From the NCBI GenBank assembly GCA_026706385.1, contig JAPOYV010000015.1, forward strand, positions 1-64,000: a stretch of DNA of 64,000 nucleotides. Direction: 5' to 3'. The notes beneath the pieces were generated by a model, which saw only the letters and a list, made by a program, of their open reading frames with translations, ran no database searches and had not been told where the DNA came from. Every line of letters starts with the position of its first letter. The first letter of the stretch is position 1. Origin of the DNA: Gammaproteobacteria bacterium. GTDB lineage: Bacteria > Pseudomonadota > Gammaproteobacteria > Pseudomonadales > Azotimanducaceae. The position numbers were made by a program, and so were the translations under genes. Below are positions 28,690-38,296 of the stretch, piece by piece.

Positions 28690-30520
28690 AGTCCGTCTGG
28701 TCTTCCTCGTCACCTTGGTGCTTGGCATCGACGCAACGGTCGCGGCGGATTTCGCCGATGCTGAGTGCCAACACGGGATTTCCTACTTCGGCGACTTCAA
28801 GTACGCGGCCGGCTTCGCGCACTTCGACTACGTCAACCCCGATGCGCCGAAAGGCGGGACGCTGGTGCGCTCCGTCGGTGCCGGCTTCAACAACTTCACC
28901 CCGTTCATCGCCAAAGGCGTGTCGGTGCCTGGCATCACCGTGATCGGCGACCAGATCGCCTACGACTCCCTCATGCGCCCGTCGGATGACGAGGTGGGCG
29001 TCTTCTACGGCAACCTCGCGGAGTGCATCGCGGTCAACGACGACGTCACCGAGGTGCGCATGCTGTTGCGCGACGAAGCACGCTGGCACGATGGCCTCCC
29101 GGTGACCGCGACGGATGTGAAGTTCACCTTCGAGCACATCCGGGACCATGCCTTCCCCGGCGTCAAGGCGGCCTTCGCGCCGATCGAGGAAGTCGTCGTG
29201 CTTGATACCAAGGACGTCCTGTTCCGCTATCGCTGGCCCATGAACCTGAATGCCGTGACGGCGCTCGGCAAGGTGGCGATTCTGCCGGAGCACTATTGGC
29301 GCGACCTCGACAACAGCGCGACGACGATCGAGGCACCCCTGTCGAGCGGACCATACCGGGTTGGTCGTTTCGAACTCGGCAAATTCATCGAGTTCCAGCG
29401 CGTCGACGACTACTGGGCGCGGGACTTGGGGTTCGCCAAGGGGCAGCACAACCTGGACGTGATTCGCTACGAGGTGTACCGCGACGCCACCGTGCAGCGC
29501 GAGGCGCTGCGCAAGGGATTGATCGACGTGTTCTTCGAGGGCAACGCAGCGCTTTGGGCGACGGGCTACGACCTCCCGGCCAGGGACCAGGGGTTGCTCG
29601 AGTTGCGCATCCACGACTACCACGAATACATGGGCATCATCCGCGCACTGGCGTTCAACCTGACCAAGCCACGCTTCAAGGATGTCCGTGTCCGCGAAGC
29701 GCTGACCCTTGCCTTCGACTTCGACTGGATGAACGACGTTCTCGACTACGGGACGTACCAGAAGCCGGAGAGTTTTTTCCACGGCACGTTTCTCAACGCC
29801 AAAGGCCTGCCGGAGGCGGACGAGCTCGCGCTCCTGGAGCCGTTTCGCGACCAGTTGCCGGAGCGCGTATTCACCGAGCCGCCGTTCGCCGAGAGCGGCA
29901 CGGCGCGATTGCGTGGCCGGCAAGCCCTGCTGCGGGCGCAGGCGCTCTTGGCGGACGCGGGCTGGACGCAGCGGTCGGGCGAGGGGCTGGTCAACGAGGC
30001 GGGCGAAGTCTTCGAGATCGAGTTCCTGGTCGCTGGCCCGGCACGCGAACTGTTGCCTTACATCGCGCGCCTCGAACGGCTCGGGATGGCCGCGCGCATC
30101 CGCATGCTGGAGGCGGCGCAGTACATCAACATGCGTCGCCAGAACAAGGGCGATGCCGTTTTCGGCAGCTTGGCCACCGCGATGCCGCCGAACCAAGAGG
30201 TGGCGGCCTACTACGCGTCGAACAGCCATGGCAACGCCAACTTCGCCCGCCTGGCTTCACCGGTCGTGGATGCGCTCGTGGCGAAGGTGCTCAGCGCGAC
30301 GGACCGGGATTCCCTTCTCGCCGCCAGCCGCGCCCTCGACCGCGTGCTGTACTGGAACTTCTACTTCATCCCTGTCCGCGCGGTGGAGGGTCAGCGCCTG
30401 GTTCTGTGGAGCAAGTTCGGCAAGCCCGAGACGCTGGCGCTGAGCGGCGGATTCCCGGCTACCTGGTGGTGGGATCCCGTCGGGGCTGCCCGCGTCGAAG
30501 CGGCGTTGAAGGCGGACTGA
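28682..30520 (+). CDS. yejA: Periplasmic oligopeptide-binding protein, YejA-like
   Basis: A 612-residue SBP family 5 protein with an N-terminal signal peptide (VRLVFLVTLVLGIDATVAA). The segment YAAGFAHFDYVNPDAPKGGT is the YejA signature, and the long lobe sequence with VREALTLAFDFDWMNDVLDYG fits the family. It delivers peptides to YejBE. It overlaps yejF by 8 nt. In E. coli the binding-protein gene is first (yejABEF); here it is last. Confidence 0.92.
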
Positions 30521-30546
30521 ACCAATCCGCGCAACAAACAATTCCC

Positions 30547-30617
30547 CGCCCCGGATTCAGGGGCGTCAGAAGTGAAATGCCCTCCGGCGGCCGTGGCCGG
30601 TTACGCGACCCCGGCCG
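30547..30617. terminator. Two hairpins between convergent genes
   Basis: A 6-bp stem (30547-30552 with 30560-30565, 7-nt loop) and another (30596-30601 with 30612-30617, 10-nt loop) lie after the yejA-like stop and before the convergent membrane-protein gene. Neither is followed by a T-run on either strand. They could serve as weak bidirectional terminators. Confidence 0.4.
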
Positions 30618-30633
30618 TCGGGACGGTTAACGC

Positions 30634-30975
30634 CTAGTCGGCGTCGTCCGCGGCGCTCAGCCGGTTCCAGGCACGCATGACCATGATGGTCACGCCCCCA
30701 CTCAGCAGAACGACGGCGACCTGGTCGACGATAGCGTCCAGGTAGCTGCCGATCGCATGGATGTGCCCGAGCACGTCGGCTCCGCCTGCGGCGCCAATGG
30801 CGATGGCCACTGCGAGATATGCCACGGGATCCTCGGCGTCGACGCCGATTGCACCGTAGACAAGTCCCAGCAGGACCAACAGCAGTGGCAGGATGGCCAT
30901 CGGTACGACGCCGGGCGCCAGCCCTTCGACGATGGCGATGATGACGGACGCGGCGATAACGATCTTGTTGAGCAT
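30634..30975 (-). CDS. Small integral membrane protein of unknown function
   Basis: A 113-residue hydrophobic protein with three or four predicted spans: KIVIAASVIIAIVEG, AILPLLLVLLGLVYGAIGV, AYLAVAIAIGAAGGADVL and a C-terminal DQVAVVLLSGGVTIMVM. I do not recognise a family. The start ATG at 30975 is preceded by a GGAGGA element on the minus strand. It converges with the Yej operon and stands alone. Confidence 0.7.
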   Translation of the reverse strand: MLNKIVIAASVIIAIVEGLAPGVVPMAILPLLLVLLGLVYGAIGVDAEDPVAYLAVAIAIGAAGGADVLGHIHAIGSYLDAIVDQVAVVLLSGGVTIMVMRAWNRLSAADDAD

Positions 30976-31304
30976 TTTTCTCCTCCCCGTTTACGTGTTG
31001 CCTCGTGCGCACCGACGCTGGTGAAAGCCTCTCCATCCACCAACGCGGTAGTATCCCCTAGCATTTTCTGTTGCCAAGCGCAAGCGTGGACGTGTTACCG
31101 GTCTGCAACGTTGTAAGCGGGCGACGTCTACGACGGCACCAAAATGGGCTCGTGCACCGCGACGCAGCACGGTACGGCGTAGAGGACGGGTCGGGGCGGG
31201 TCGCTTCGCCCTGAAACATTTGGACGTCGTTCGAGGCGTGTCAAAGGCTTTGCATCTCGAGGCTGCTTGTCCGTAGGCTCCCTCCATCCTAGGAGGAGAG
31301 AAGC
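30976..31304. other. Intergenic region between divergent genes
   Basis: This 329-bp stretch separates the small membrane protein (minus) from an enoyl-CoA hydratase (plus). A near-palindrome with arms 31085-31093 and 31124-31132 (one mismatch) encloses a central AACGTT and could be a regulator site. A strong Shine-Dalgarno element (AGGAGGAGAG) lies at about 31289-31299 before ATG 31305. No convincing -35/-10 pair and no gene are seen. Confidence 0.4.
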
Positions 31305-32111
31305 ATGACCGCCGAGCGATTTCACGTCACCGAGTTCGCGGTGGACGGCCACGTAGCACGCATCACCTTGAACCGTCCGGAGGCGATGAATTCGCTCAAT
31401 CCCGACCTGCGATGGGAGCTCTCGCGACGGTTCGACGAGGTCGAGCACGACGACGAGATCTGGCTTGCGGTGGTGACGGGAGCCGGCGAACGTGCCTTCT
31501 GTGCGGGCGCCGACCTCAAGCACCGCGCCCGGGAACGCGAGGCGACGGCGGAACAGCGCGCCGAGTGGGCCCGCAAGTCGGCCGAGACCAGGTCGCTCAC
31601 GGAACGCTGGTACTTCCCGAAACCGGTTATCGCGCGAGTCAACGGCTTCGCGTTGGGCGGCGGCCTGGAACTGGCCATGGCGTGCGACATCATCGTCGCC
31701 GCCGACCACGCCGAACTCGGCTTGCCGGAGCCGCGCCGCGGGTTGATCGCAGGCGCCGCCGGCGTGCATCGCCTGCCACGGCAGATCGGCCTCAAGGTCG
31801 CGATGGGCTACCTGCTGACGGGGCGCCACATGCCCGCGTCGCGGGCCTACGAGCTAGGGCTCGTCAACCAGGTCGTGCCACTCGAGGACCTCGACGCCGC
31901 CGTCGACGGCTGGGTGGCCGATGTGCTCCGTTGTGCGCCGCTGTCCGTGCGAGCGACCAAGGAAGCCACGATGCGGGGGCTCGACATGCCCTTGGCCCAG
32001 GCGTTCTACACCGCCTACGAGTGGGAGCGACGGCGGCGGCGCTCGGACGACGCGCTGGAGGGGCCGCGCGCATTCGCCGAGAAGCGCCAGCCACGCTGGC
32101 AGGCGAAGTAA
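31305..32111 (+). CDS. Enoyl-CoA hydratase/isomerase (crotonase) family protein
   Basis: A 268-residue crotonase. Oxyanion-hole motifs are FCAGADLKHRA and NGFALGGGLELAMACDIIVA, with the conserved Glu region LPEPRRGLIAGAAGVHRLPR. It would hydrate trans-2-enoyl-CoA during beta-oxidation or act as a related isomerase. It is preceded by a strong ribosome-binding site and converges with a second crotonase gene, leaving only 17 bp between the stops. Confidence 0.88.
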   Translation: MTAERFHVTEFAVDGHVARITLNRPEAMNSLNPDLRWELSRRFDEVEHDDEIWLAVVTGAGERAFCAGADLKHRAREREATAEQRAEWARKSAETRSLTERWYFPKPVIARVNGFALGGGLELAMACDIIVAADHAELGLPEPRRGLIAGAAGVHRLPRQIGLKVAMGYLLTGRHMPASRAYELGLVNQVVPLEDLDAAVDGWVADVLRCAPLSVRATKEATMRGLDMPLAQAFYTAYEWERRRRRSDDALEGPRAFAEKRQPRWQAK

Positions 32112-32128
32112 GCGTTCACTTTTGGGCT

Positions 32129-32977
32129 TCAGCCGGACTTTCGAGGGAGATCGACGAAATCGCCGGACCGTTGCTCGCGGTTGGCGAGCATCGACTCCTG
32201 CATCTCCGCCGGTTGCAGGAAGGATGCGTTCCAGATCGCGATGTAGTCGAGACCGTCCGCTGTCGTGTGGTCGCGGGCATAGTTGATCATGCGCTTGCAC
32301 CCGTAGACGGCGAGCGGCGGCTTGCTGGCGATCTCGCGCGCGATCGCGAATACGCCGTCGAGCATGGACGCCTGGTCGGGGAAGACGCGGTTGACGAGGC
32401 CCACGTCCTTGGCCTCCGCGGCGGACATCCGGCGGCCGGTGTAGGCAAGCTCGCGGACGATGCCTTCGGGAATGAGCTTCGGCAGGCGTGGGAACGTCCC
32501 GACGTCCGCGGTGATACCGATGTTGATCTCGAAGATGGTGAAGTAGGCGTCTTCGGTCGCGTAGCGCATGTCGCAGGCGCTCGTCAGGTCGACGCCGCCG
32601 CCGATGCAGCCTCCTTGGATCGCCGCAAGCACGGGGAGGCGGCAGTTTTCCAGCGCCGACAGGCTGTCCTGCAGGCGGCGGGTGTTGTCGTAGAAGCTCG
32701 CGCCGTGACGGATGGCCTCCCGCTTGCGCGTTTCCGCGTCCGGTCGCGGCGCCTCGCCGCCGCCGGCTAGGCCGCTGATGTCGAGGCCGGCGCAGAAGTG
32801 CGGGCCGGTCGAGGAGATGACGATGACGCGCGCCTTGGCCCCGGCATCGATGTCCTCGACGATTTGGGGCAGTTCGCGCCAGAACGCGGGCGTCATGCTG
32901 TTGCGCTTGGCCGGTCGGGAAAGGACGATGTGGGCGACCTGGTCGGCGATCTCGACCTCGAAACACTCGTGGCTCAT
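32129..32977 (-). CDS. Delta(3,5)-delta(2,4)-dienoyl-CoA isomerase-like crotonase
   Basis: A 282-residue crotonase. FCAGLDISGLAG and AIQGGCIGGGVDLTSACDMRYA form the oxyanion hole. The segment FEINIGITADVGTFPRLPK has the Glu and Asp used by ECH1-type dienoyl-CoA isomerases, and the C-terminus (YARDHTTADGLDYIAIWNAS) also resembles ECH1. It would shift double bonds during breakdown of odd-position unsaturated acyl-CoA. I chose ATG 32977 with AGAGGAA upstream rather than the earlier frame opening at 33010. Confidence 0.87.
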   Translation of the reverse strand: MSHECFEVEIADQVAHIVLSRPAKRNSMTPAFWRELPQIVEDIDAGAKARVIVISSTGPHFCAGLDISGLAGGGEAPRPDAETRKREAIRHGASFYDNTRRLQDSLSALENCRLPVLAAIQGGCIGGGVDLTSACDMRYATEDAYFTIFEINIGITADVGTFPRLPKLIPEGIVRELAYTGRRMSAAEAKDVGLVNRVFPDQASMLDGVFAIAREIASKPPLAVYGCKRMINYARDHTTADGLDYIAIWNASFLQPAEMQESMLANREQRSGDFVDLPRKSG

Positions 32978-33093
32978 GGGCTTAAGTTCCTCTGCTTGAT
33001 GGCGAGCCACGCCATCATACGGCGATGCTAGGACTGTGTTTTGGGCCGATGACGTGCAGAATAGGGGTCGGCACCTGAGCGGGACGACGCAGT

Positions 33094-33918
33094 GTGAATG
33101 CGACTACGCAGACCGTGACCGCGACACCCCTCGCGGGACTGATCGGCGCGGAGGTCGACGTCGACCTGAGGGCACTCGACGACGCCACCTTCGACGAGGT
33201 CCATCGCGCATTCCTCGAATACCTCGTCCTCGTGTTCCCGGGTCAGCAACTCACGCCGGACGATCAACTCGCCTTCGCGCGGCGGTTCGGAGATCTCTAC
33301 AGGTTTCCGCATGGCCCGGGCATGGAGACCCACGAACTGGTCCTGCCAATCAACTTGCCGAGCGGCATCCGCCGTGGCCGGTGGCATTCCGATGCGACAT
33401 TCGATGAGCGGCCGCCTGCGATCTCCATCCTGTCCGCCCGGGAACTGCCGAGCCGCGGCGGCGAGACCGCGTTCGCCAACCAGTACGCGGCGTACGAGGC
33501 GCTGTCCGACGGGATGAAGAACCTCGTCGCCGGCCTCGAGGCCGTGCACGATGCGTCGTCGCACAACCGCCCAAACGAGATGTCCACGCACCCCGTCCTG
33601 CGCACGCACCCGAAGACGGGCCGAACGGCGCTGTTCGTCAACAGCGAGTTCACCCGCCGCTTCGCACACATGACCACCGAGGAGAGCCAGGGCCTGCTCA
33701 GCTTCCTCACGACCCACGCGCACCGGCCGGAGTTCTGCTACGTGCACCGCTGGCGACCAGGCGACGTCGTCATGTGGGACAACCGCGCGGCGCAGCACTA
33801 TCCCGTGCTCAACAGGCCCGAGGGCGAAACGCGACGGATGTGGCGGGTCACCGTGGCTGGCGGTCGCCCGCGCTTCGACGGCACCACCAGCGGGGAGGAA
33901 AGACGACCCGTCGCCTAG
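33094..33918 (+). CDS. TauD/TfdA-family Fe(II)/2-oxoglutarate dioxygenase 1
   Basis: A 274-residue enzyme. H98 and D100 (WHSDATFDERPPA) with H235 (AAQHYPV) form the iron triad, and the C-terminal RRMWRVTV supplies the 2-oxoglutarate Arg. TauD itself releases sulfite from taurine; TfdA-like members cleave ether bonds. The start is GTG 33094. It lies between a crotonase (divergent) and a TonB receptor (76 bp downstream, same strand), which may supply its substrate. Confidence 0.88.
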   Translation: MNATTQTVTATPLAGLIGAEVDVDLRALDDATFDEVHRAFLEYLVLVFPGQQLTPDDQLAFARRFGDLYRFPHGPGMETHELVLPINLPSGIRRGRWHSDATFDERPPAISILSARELPSRGGETAFANQYAAYEALSDGMKNLVAGLEAVHDASSHNRPNEMSTHPVLRTHPKTGRTALFVNSEFTRRFAHMTTEESQGLLSFLTTHAHRPEFCYVHRWRPGDVVMWDNRAAQHYPVLNRPEGETRRMWRVTVAGGRPRFDGTTSGEERRPVA

Positions 33919-33993
33919 CGTCGCGATTGTGTCGCGGCTGTCCTATATTCGCGTCTTCGCGCCAATCCGGTGCATCGAGGCCGAGGATCAGCC

Positions 33994-36564
33994 GTGATAT
34001 CCGATGAAGTAGCTTCCGTTGCCGCCCGCAGAATCGCTTTAGGCGCGGTGTCGTGCGCCATCGCCGCGGCGGTGTGCGTGCATGGTGCCGAGCAGGACGA
34101 AGACCAGGACGCGTCCGACGATTTCGCCCTCGAGGAGGTGATCGTCACCGCGGACCGCCAGGAGCAGTCGCTGCTCGACGTGCCGATCTCCGTGACGGCG
34201 TTCGACGCGGACGCGCTCGAGGACTATCAGATCACGGGCTACAAGGACCTCGAAGTGCGTGTGCCGGGGCTGCAGATCGGCCTCGACAGCCCGGCAACCA
34301 TCCGCGGCATCGGGTCGCTGTACCGGGGCCTTGCGGGCGACGTGGCGGTCGCCGAGTACTCCAACGACCTCTACTTCAACGAGCCCTACGGCGTCAGCAG
34401 TTCGCTCTACGACATCGAACGGGTGGAAGTGCTGCGCGGCCCGCAGGGCTCGCTGTACGGACGGAACTCCATTGGCGGCGCCATCAACTACGTCAGCAAG
34501 CGCCCGGCAACGGAATTCGGCGCCGGTGTCACGGCGGAACTGTCCAGTTTCGGCGGCCGGCGACTGAACGGGTTCGTCACCGGGCCGATCAGTGACCAAC
34601 TCGCCTTCCGCCTGACCGTCGAGTCCCAGCAGCGCGACGGCAACCAGGAGAACATCACGGGGCCCGACTTCGGCGCCCGGGACGATGTGCATGTCAGCCC
34701 GCAACTCGCCTTCCGCAACGACTGGCTCGACGTCAACCTGCGCTACAGCACGTTCGACCAGGACGCGATGAGCGAAGTCCGCGTACCCGTGCGCTACCCG
34801 AGCACGGGCGTGGAGTTCCACCCGAATCCGCAGGACGGCAGCCCCAGCGAAGAGCGCAACCAGTTCTACCGCTACCCCAGGCGCCAGCCGCCATCGGTGT
34901 CCGGTGGCGACTTAAGCAATCGCGTCGACCTCAACAACGGCGGCCGCACCGAGGTTGACCGCGACGCCATTTCGTTCCACGCCAAGGTTCGCCTGAGCGA
35001 CAACTGGGGCGTCAAGTACATCTACGGCGGTTCCGAGCTGGTGTTCGGCTTCATCGACCAGGACTTCGACGGCTCCAGCGTCACCGGCAGCGCGAGCGAC
35101 CGGTTCCTGTCCGCCAACGCGGGCGTGCCGTTCGTCGACGGCACCATCAGGGCCATCTTCGACATCGCCCTGGATACCCACGAACTGCAGGTGACTCTGG
35201 ACACCGAGCGGCTCTCGGCCATCGCGGGCATGTACTTGCTCGACGAGGATTACATGAGCGATATCAATATCTTCGACGTTGCCAACCGCGCGGTGTTCTC
35301 GGGTACCGATGACATCTGGCGGGCCGCCGGCCTGCCGTTCAGCTTCGGCGATCTGTTCCCGGAAGGTCGCTTAAGCCTCGGCGAAGACCGCTGGATCGAG
35401 GCGCACGTACCGGACGGTACGGCCCGCTTCTACCACGCACCCACCGTCAAAACGGTCGATTCCAAGGCCGTCTTCGGCCAGGCGAGCTACGAACTCGACG
35501 AGCGCTGGCGGGTGACGCTGGGACTGCGCTACACCGAGGACAACAAGAAGATTCTGCAGGACGAGGACCGCGTGGTGATCGGCGAGTTCGACCCGTTCGA
35601 CGGCGCCCTGCTCGGCGACGGCACGGACTACACGCGCACTGCGCCCGCCCGTTTCAACCGGATCACGCCGCTCCTGGTACAGGACTTCGACAAGGTGACC
35701 GGCAACGTCTCGCTGGAATACACCTTGGCCGATGGTCAGCTCGTCTACGGGAGAGTCGCCACCGGTTACCGGTCCGGTGGGCCCGTCATCGATCGCGACC
35801 CGCCCTTCGACCGCTACGACGACGAGGAACTGACGTCCTACGAGGTCGGCTTCAAGGGCGACCTCATGGACGACCGCATGCGGGTGCTGGTCTCGGGGTT
35901 CGTCTACGACTTCGGCAACTACCAGCAGGTCATTCGCCACCGGGAGCTCGAGCCCGTGCCGCGGCAGTTCACCGTCATCGACAACCTGCCGGACACGACC
36001 TTGAGCGGCCTCGAGATAGACTTGACCGTCATCGTGACGCCGAAATTCCGGTTGAGCGGCTTCTACGCTTGGCAGACCTCGTCGCTCGGGCCCGTGATGG
36101 CCTCGGACCCGCTGGACCCGAACCAGACCTTCGATGTGGTCAGCTACATGAGTCCGTTCACCGGCCAAGAGGAAGTGGCCTACCTCGAAGCGCTGAAGAA
36201 CCTCGAAGACAACGAACTGCCGAACATGCCGAACCACAAGTGGTCGGTCACCGCCGACCGCGAGTTCACACTCGGCGACCGCGGCACGCTGATGGCGAGT
36301 ACGACGTTCTCGTTCACCGGCGAGCGCTTCAACCGTATTCAGAACATCGCCTACGACGTCCTCGACAGCCACACGCGCTGGGACGCGAGCTTGTCCTGGG
36401 TCTCGGCCTCGCAGCGGACAACGGCGACGTTCTACGTAGAGAACCTGACCGACGAGATCGGCATCATGGAGCTTGAGTCCAACGGCTGGAGCGACGGGTA
36501 CTACCAGGACGCCACCCTGACGAATCCGCGATTCATCGGCTTCGTGGTGCGCTGGGCGAACTAG
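33994..36564 (+). CDS. TonB-dependent outer-membrane receptor
   Basis: A receptor of about 856 residues. The signal peptide (RRIALGAVSCAIAAAVCVHGA) is followed by an acidic stretch and LEEVIVTADRQEQSLLDVPI, the TonB box and plug start of the iron-complex/small-molecule receptor class. RVEVLRGPQGSLYGRNSIGG is the classical plug motif. The barrel ends PRFIGFVVRWAN. I chose GTG 33994 because GAGGA precedes it by a good spacing; GTG 33970 is possible. It is likely co-regulated with the TauD enzyme upstream. The ligand is unknown. Confidence 0.9.
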   Translation: MISDEVASVAARRIALGAVSCAIAAAVCVHGAEQDEDQDASDDFALEEVIVTADRQEQSLLDVPISVTAFDADALEDYQITGYKDLEVRVPGLQIGLDSPATIRGIGSLYRGLAGDVAVAEYSNDLYFNEPYGVSSSLYDIERVEVLRGPQGSLYGRNSIGGAINYVSKRPATEFGAGVTAELSSFGGRRLNGFVTGPISDQLAFRLTVESQQRDGNQENITGPDFGARDDVHVSPQLAFRNDWLDVNLRYSTFDQDAMSEVRVPVRYPSTGVEFHPNPQDGSPSEERNQFYRYPRRQPPSVSGGDLSNRVDLNNGGRTEVDRDAISFHAKVRLSDNWGVKYIYGGSELVFGFIDQDFDGSSVTGSASDRFLSANAGVPFVDGTIRAIFDIALDTHELQVTLDTERLSAIAGMYLLDEDYMSDINIFDVANRAVFSGTDDIWRAAGLPFSFGDLFPEGRLSLGEDRWIEAHVPDGTARFYHAPTVKTVDSKAVFGQASYELDERWRVTLGLRYTEDNKKILQDEDRVVIGEFDPFDGALLGDGTDYTRTAPARFNRITPLLVQDFDKVTGNVSLEYTLADGQLVYGRVATGYRSGGPVIDRDPPFDRYDDEELTSYEVGFKGDLMDDRMRVLVSGFVYDFGNYQQVIRHRELEPVPRQFTVIDNLPDTTLSGLEIDLTVIVTPKFRLSGFYAWQTSSLGPVMASDPLDPNQTFDVVSYMSPFTGQEEVAYLEALKNLEDNELPNMPNHKWSVTADREFTLGDRGTLMASTTFSFTGERFNRIQNIAYDVLDSHTRWDASLSWVSASQRTTATFYVENLTDEIGIMELESNGWSDGYYQDATLTNPRFIGFVVRWAN

Positions 36565-36656
36565 GCGTGACGGCTGCCGGTTAAGCACAGGGGCGTTTGC
36601 GTAGCGCGACCCGCAACGCTAGATTTCGACGCGTCCAAGACTGAAGCCGGTTTGCC

Positions 36657-37772
36657 ATGTCCACCACCCCCGCCCTCACCCTAGACCAGAAGCGAGACCT
36701 CTACCGCGACGGCTACATCGTCCTCAAAGGTGCCGTGGCACCGGAGTTGGTGGACGCGGCGTTGGAGCGATTGCGCAACCCCACCGAGGGCGAGTACGTC
36801 GGGGGCACGCGGGAGATGACGGACCTGGTCAACGCCTCGAGCGTGACCCCGATTCTCCATGAGGCGATGGGCTACTTCGACCCGCCCATCGTCTGCCAGG
36901 TTGGCGTCATCCCGGTGCGCAAACGAAGCGACCGGTACAACAACCTGGGTTATCCAGAGAAGGACCAGCCGTACTACGGCGCGGAGTCGCACATGGACGG
37001 TCTGTGCACGATCGGGGTGCCGCAGGAAGTCGTGCACGGCACGCCCGAAGAGATCTACAAGCGTTACATCAGCTCGGGCCCGAAAGGCGACATCGGTCGC
37101 AGCCCCGAGGTGATGGGCCACAACAGCGTGCCGCTCTTCGAAGACCCCGAGATGACGCTGGGCATGGGCAGCTTCACCACGTTTGCCTTTGTGTGTCTGA
37201 ACGACCAGACGCGGGAAGGGTGTGGCCAGACGGCGTTGCTGCGCGGCGCCCACCACGCCACCGAGAGGTTCTTTCAATGGCAGCGCGCGCAGAACGGCTG
37301 CATCGGGCCGGAAGGCCCGGGCTGGCCACGCCTCAACTACGACGCGCCGAACCATTGCGGCCACGTGTATCTGCCGGAAGCCGTCCGCGAGCAGTTCCTT
37401 GATGAGACTTCGGAGTCGACGCCGGATGGGCAGCGCTGGCCCCGCCCAACGCAAGTCCTGATGGAGCCGGGCGACGCCTGCCTTACCCTCTTCCACATCC
37501 CGCACTCGGGCACCCGTAACGAGAACGGCACGGAGTCGCGCAAGAACATCATCTTCCGCATCCGCAACAAGAAGCGGCAGCCGAACGTGATGGTGAACGG
37601 GGTCAGCGACCACCCGGACCGGGGCCAACGCGGCGAATGGCTCGAGTTTGAAGAGGGCAACGACCCCTGGGAGCGCTCCAAGGATGCCCTGTGCGACATG
37701 TGGGACGAGTGGCAGGGAATGACCGAAGTCGTGGCCGAGCAACGCGCCAAGGAGGCGGCTGCGCGCGCTTGA
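36657..37772 (+). CDS. Phytanoyl-CoA dioxygenase (PhyH) family protein 2
   Basis: A 371-residue Fe(II)/2-oxoglutarate oxygenase. H112 and D114 (SHMDG) with H280 or H283 (FHIPHSGTRNE) form the metal site. A large insert between them includes GAHHATERFFQWQRAQNG and GPEGPGWPRLNY, also found in the paralogue at 53892-54875, where the HxD lies at the same residue numbers. The N-terminus LTLDQKRDLYRDGYIVLKGA is typical. The substrate is unknown; the paralogues share a layout distinct from the shorter PhyH proteins at 23967 and 50857. Confidence 0.87.
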   Translation: MSTTPALTLDQKRDLYRDGYIVLKGAVAPELVDAALERLRNPTEGEYVGGTREMTDLVNASSVTPILHEAMGYFDPPIVCQVGVIPVRKRSDRYNNLGYPEKDQPYYGAESHMDGLCTIGVPQEVVHGTPEEIYKRYISSGPKGDIGRSPEVMGHNSVPLFEDPEMTLGMGSFTTFAFVCLNDQTREGCGQTALLRGAHHATERFFQWQRAQNGCIGPEGPGWPRLNYDAPNHCGHVYLPEAVREQFLDETSESTPDGQRWPRPTQVLMEPGDACLTLFHIPHSGTRNENGTESRKNIIFRIRNKKRQPNVMVNGVSDHPDRGQRGEWLEFEEGNDPWERSKDALCDMWDEWQGMTEVVAEQRAKEAAARA

Positions 37773-37782
37773 ACGCGGGCAT

Positions 37783-38247
37783 ATGAAGCGCGCAATCGTC
37801 GCATTCCACGAAGACGACGCCGGCGACCCGGTTGCAGACCTCGATTGCGGCCACGGGCAGCATGTGCGCCACAGACCGCCGTTCACCAACCGGGCGTGGG
37901 TCTTAAGCGAATCCGGTCGTGCCGAGATGCTCGGCCATGAACTCGACTGCGTGCGCTGCGACCGCATGGAGTGGCCGGAGGGCTTCGTCGCCTATCGGCG
38001 CACCTCGGAATTCGACGAGCAGACGCTTCCTGCCGGGCTGAAGCGAGAGCATGCAATCAAGCGTGGCGTCTGGGGCCGCATACACGTGGTCGCTGGCGTC
38101 ATGCTCTATACGGTGTCGACACCGATCAGCCGTTCGTTTCGGCTTGTGGCACCGGCGTCAGGCATCGTGGTTCCCGAGGTCCCTCACCGCGTCGCGCCCG
38201 AAGGTGCGGTTCGGTTCTTCGTGGAGTTCTACCAGAGGCGCGACTGA
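37783..38247 (+). CDS. DUF3565-DUF1971 fusion protein
   Basis: A 154-residue protein. Residues 1-65 fit DUF3565: AIVAFHEDDAGDPVADLDCGHGQHVRHRPPF with a later CVRC, a probable metal-binding Cys/His set. Residues about 66-154 fit the cupin-like DUF1971 (YeaR/TehB N-terminal type): FDEQTLPAGLKREHAIKRG, VWGRIHVVAGV and the end PEVPHRVAPEGAVRFFVEFY. YeaR relatives respond to nitrate, nitric oxide or tellurite stress in other bacteria; the role here is unknown. It starts 10 nt after the PhyH stop, so it may be co-transcribed. Confidence 0.8.
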   Translation: MKRAIVAFHEDDAGDPVADLDCGHGQHVRHRPPFTNRAWVLSESGRAEMLGHELDCVRCDRMEWPEGFVAYRRTSEFDEQTLPAGLKREHAIKRGVWGRIHVVAGVMLYTVSTPISRSFRLVAPASGIVVPEVPHRVAPEGAVRFFVEFYQRRD

Positions 38248-38296
38248 GCGGATCCCGTGCAGACCGTCGGAGCAGGTTGTTTCGGCGCAGGCCGAT

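Noticed and set aside
33919..33993. TATATT box upstream of the second TonB receptor gene as a promoter
   Set aside because: The only nearby TTGTGT lies 11 bp away, too close for a sigma-70 pair, so no promoter is called.
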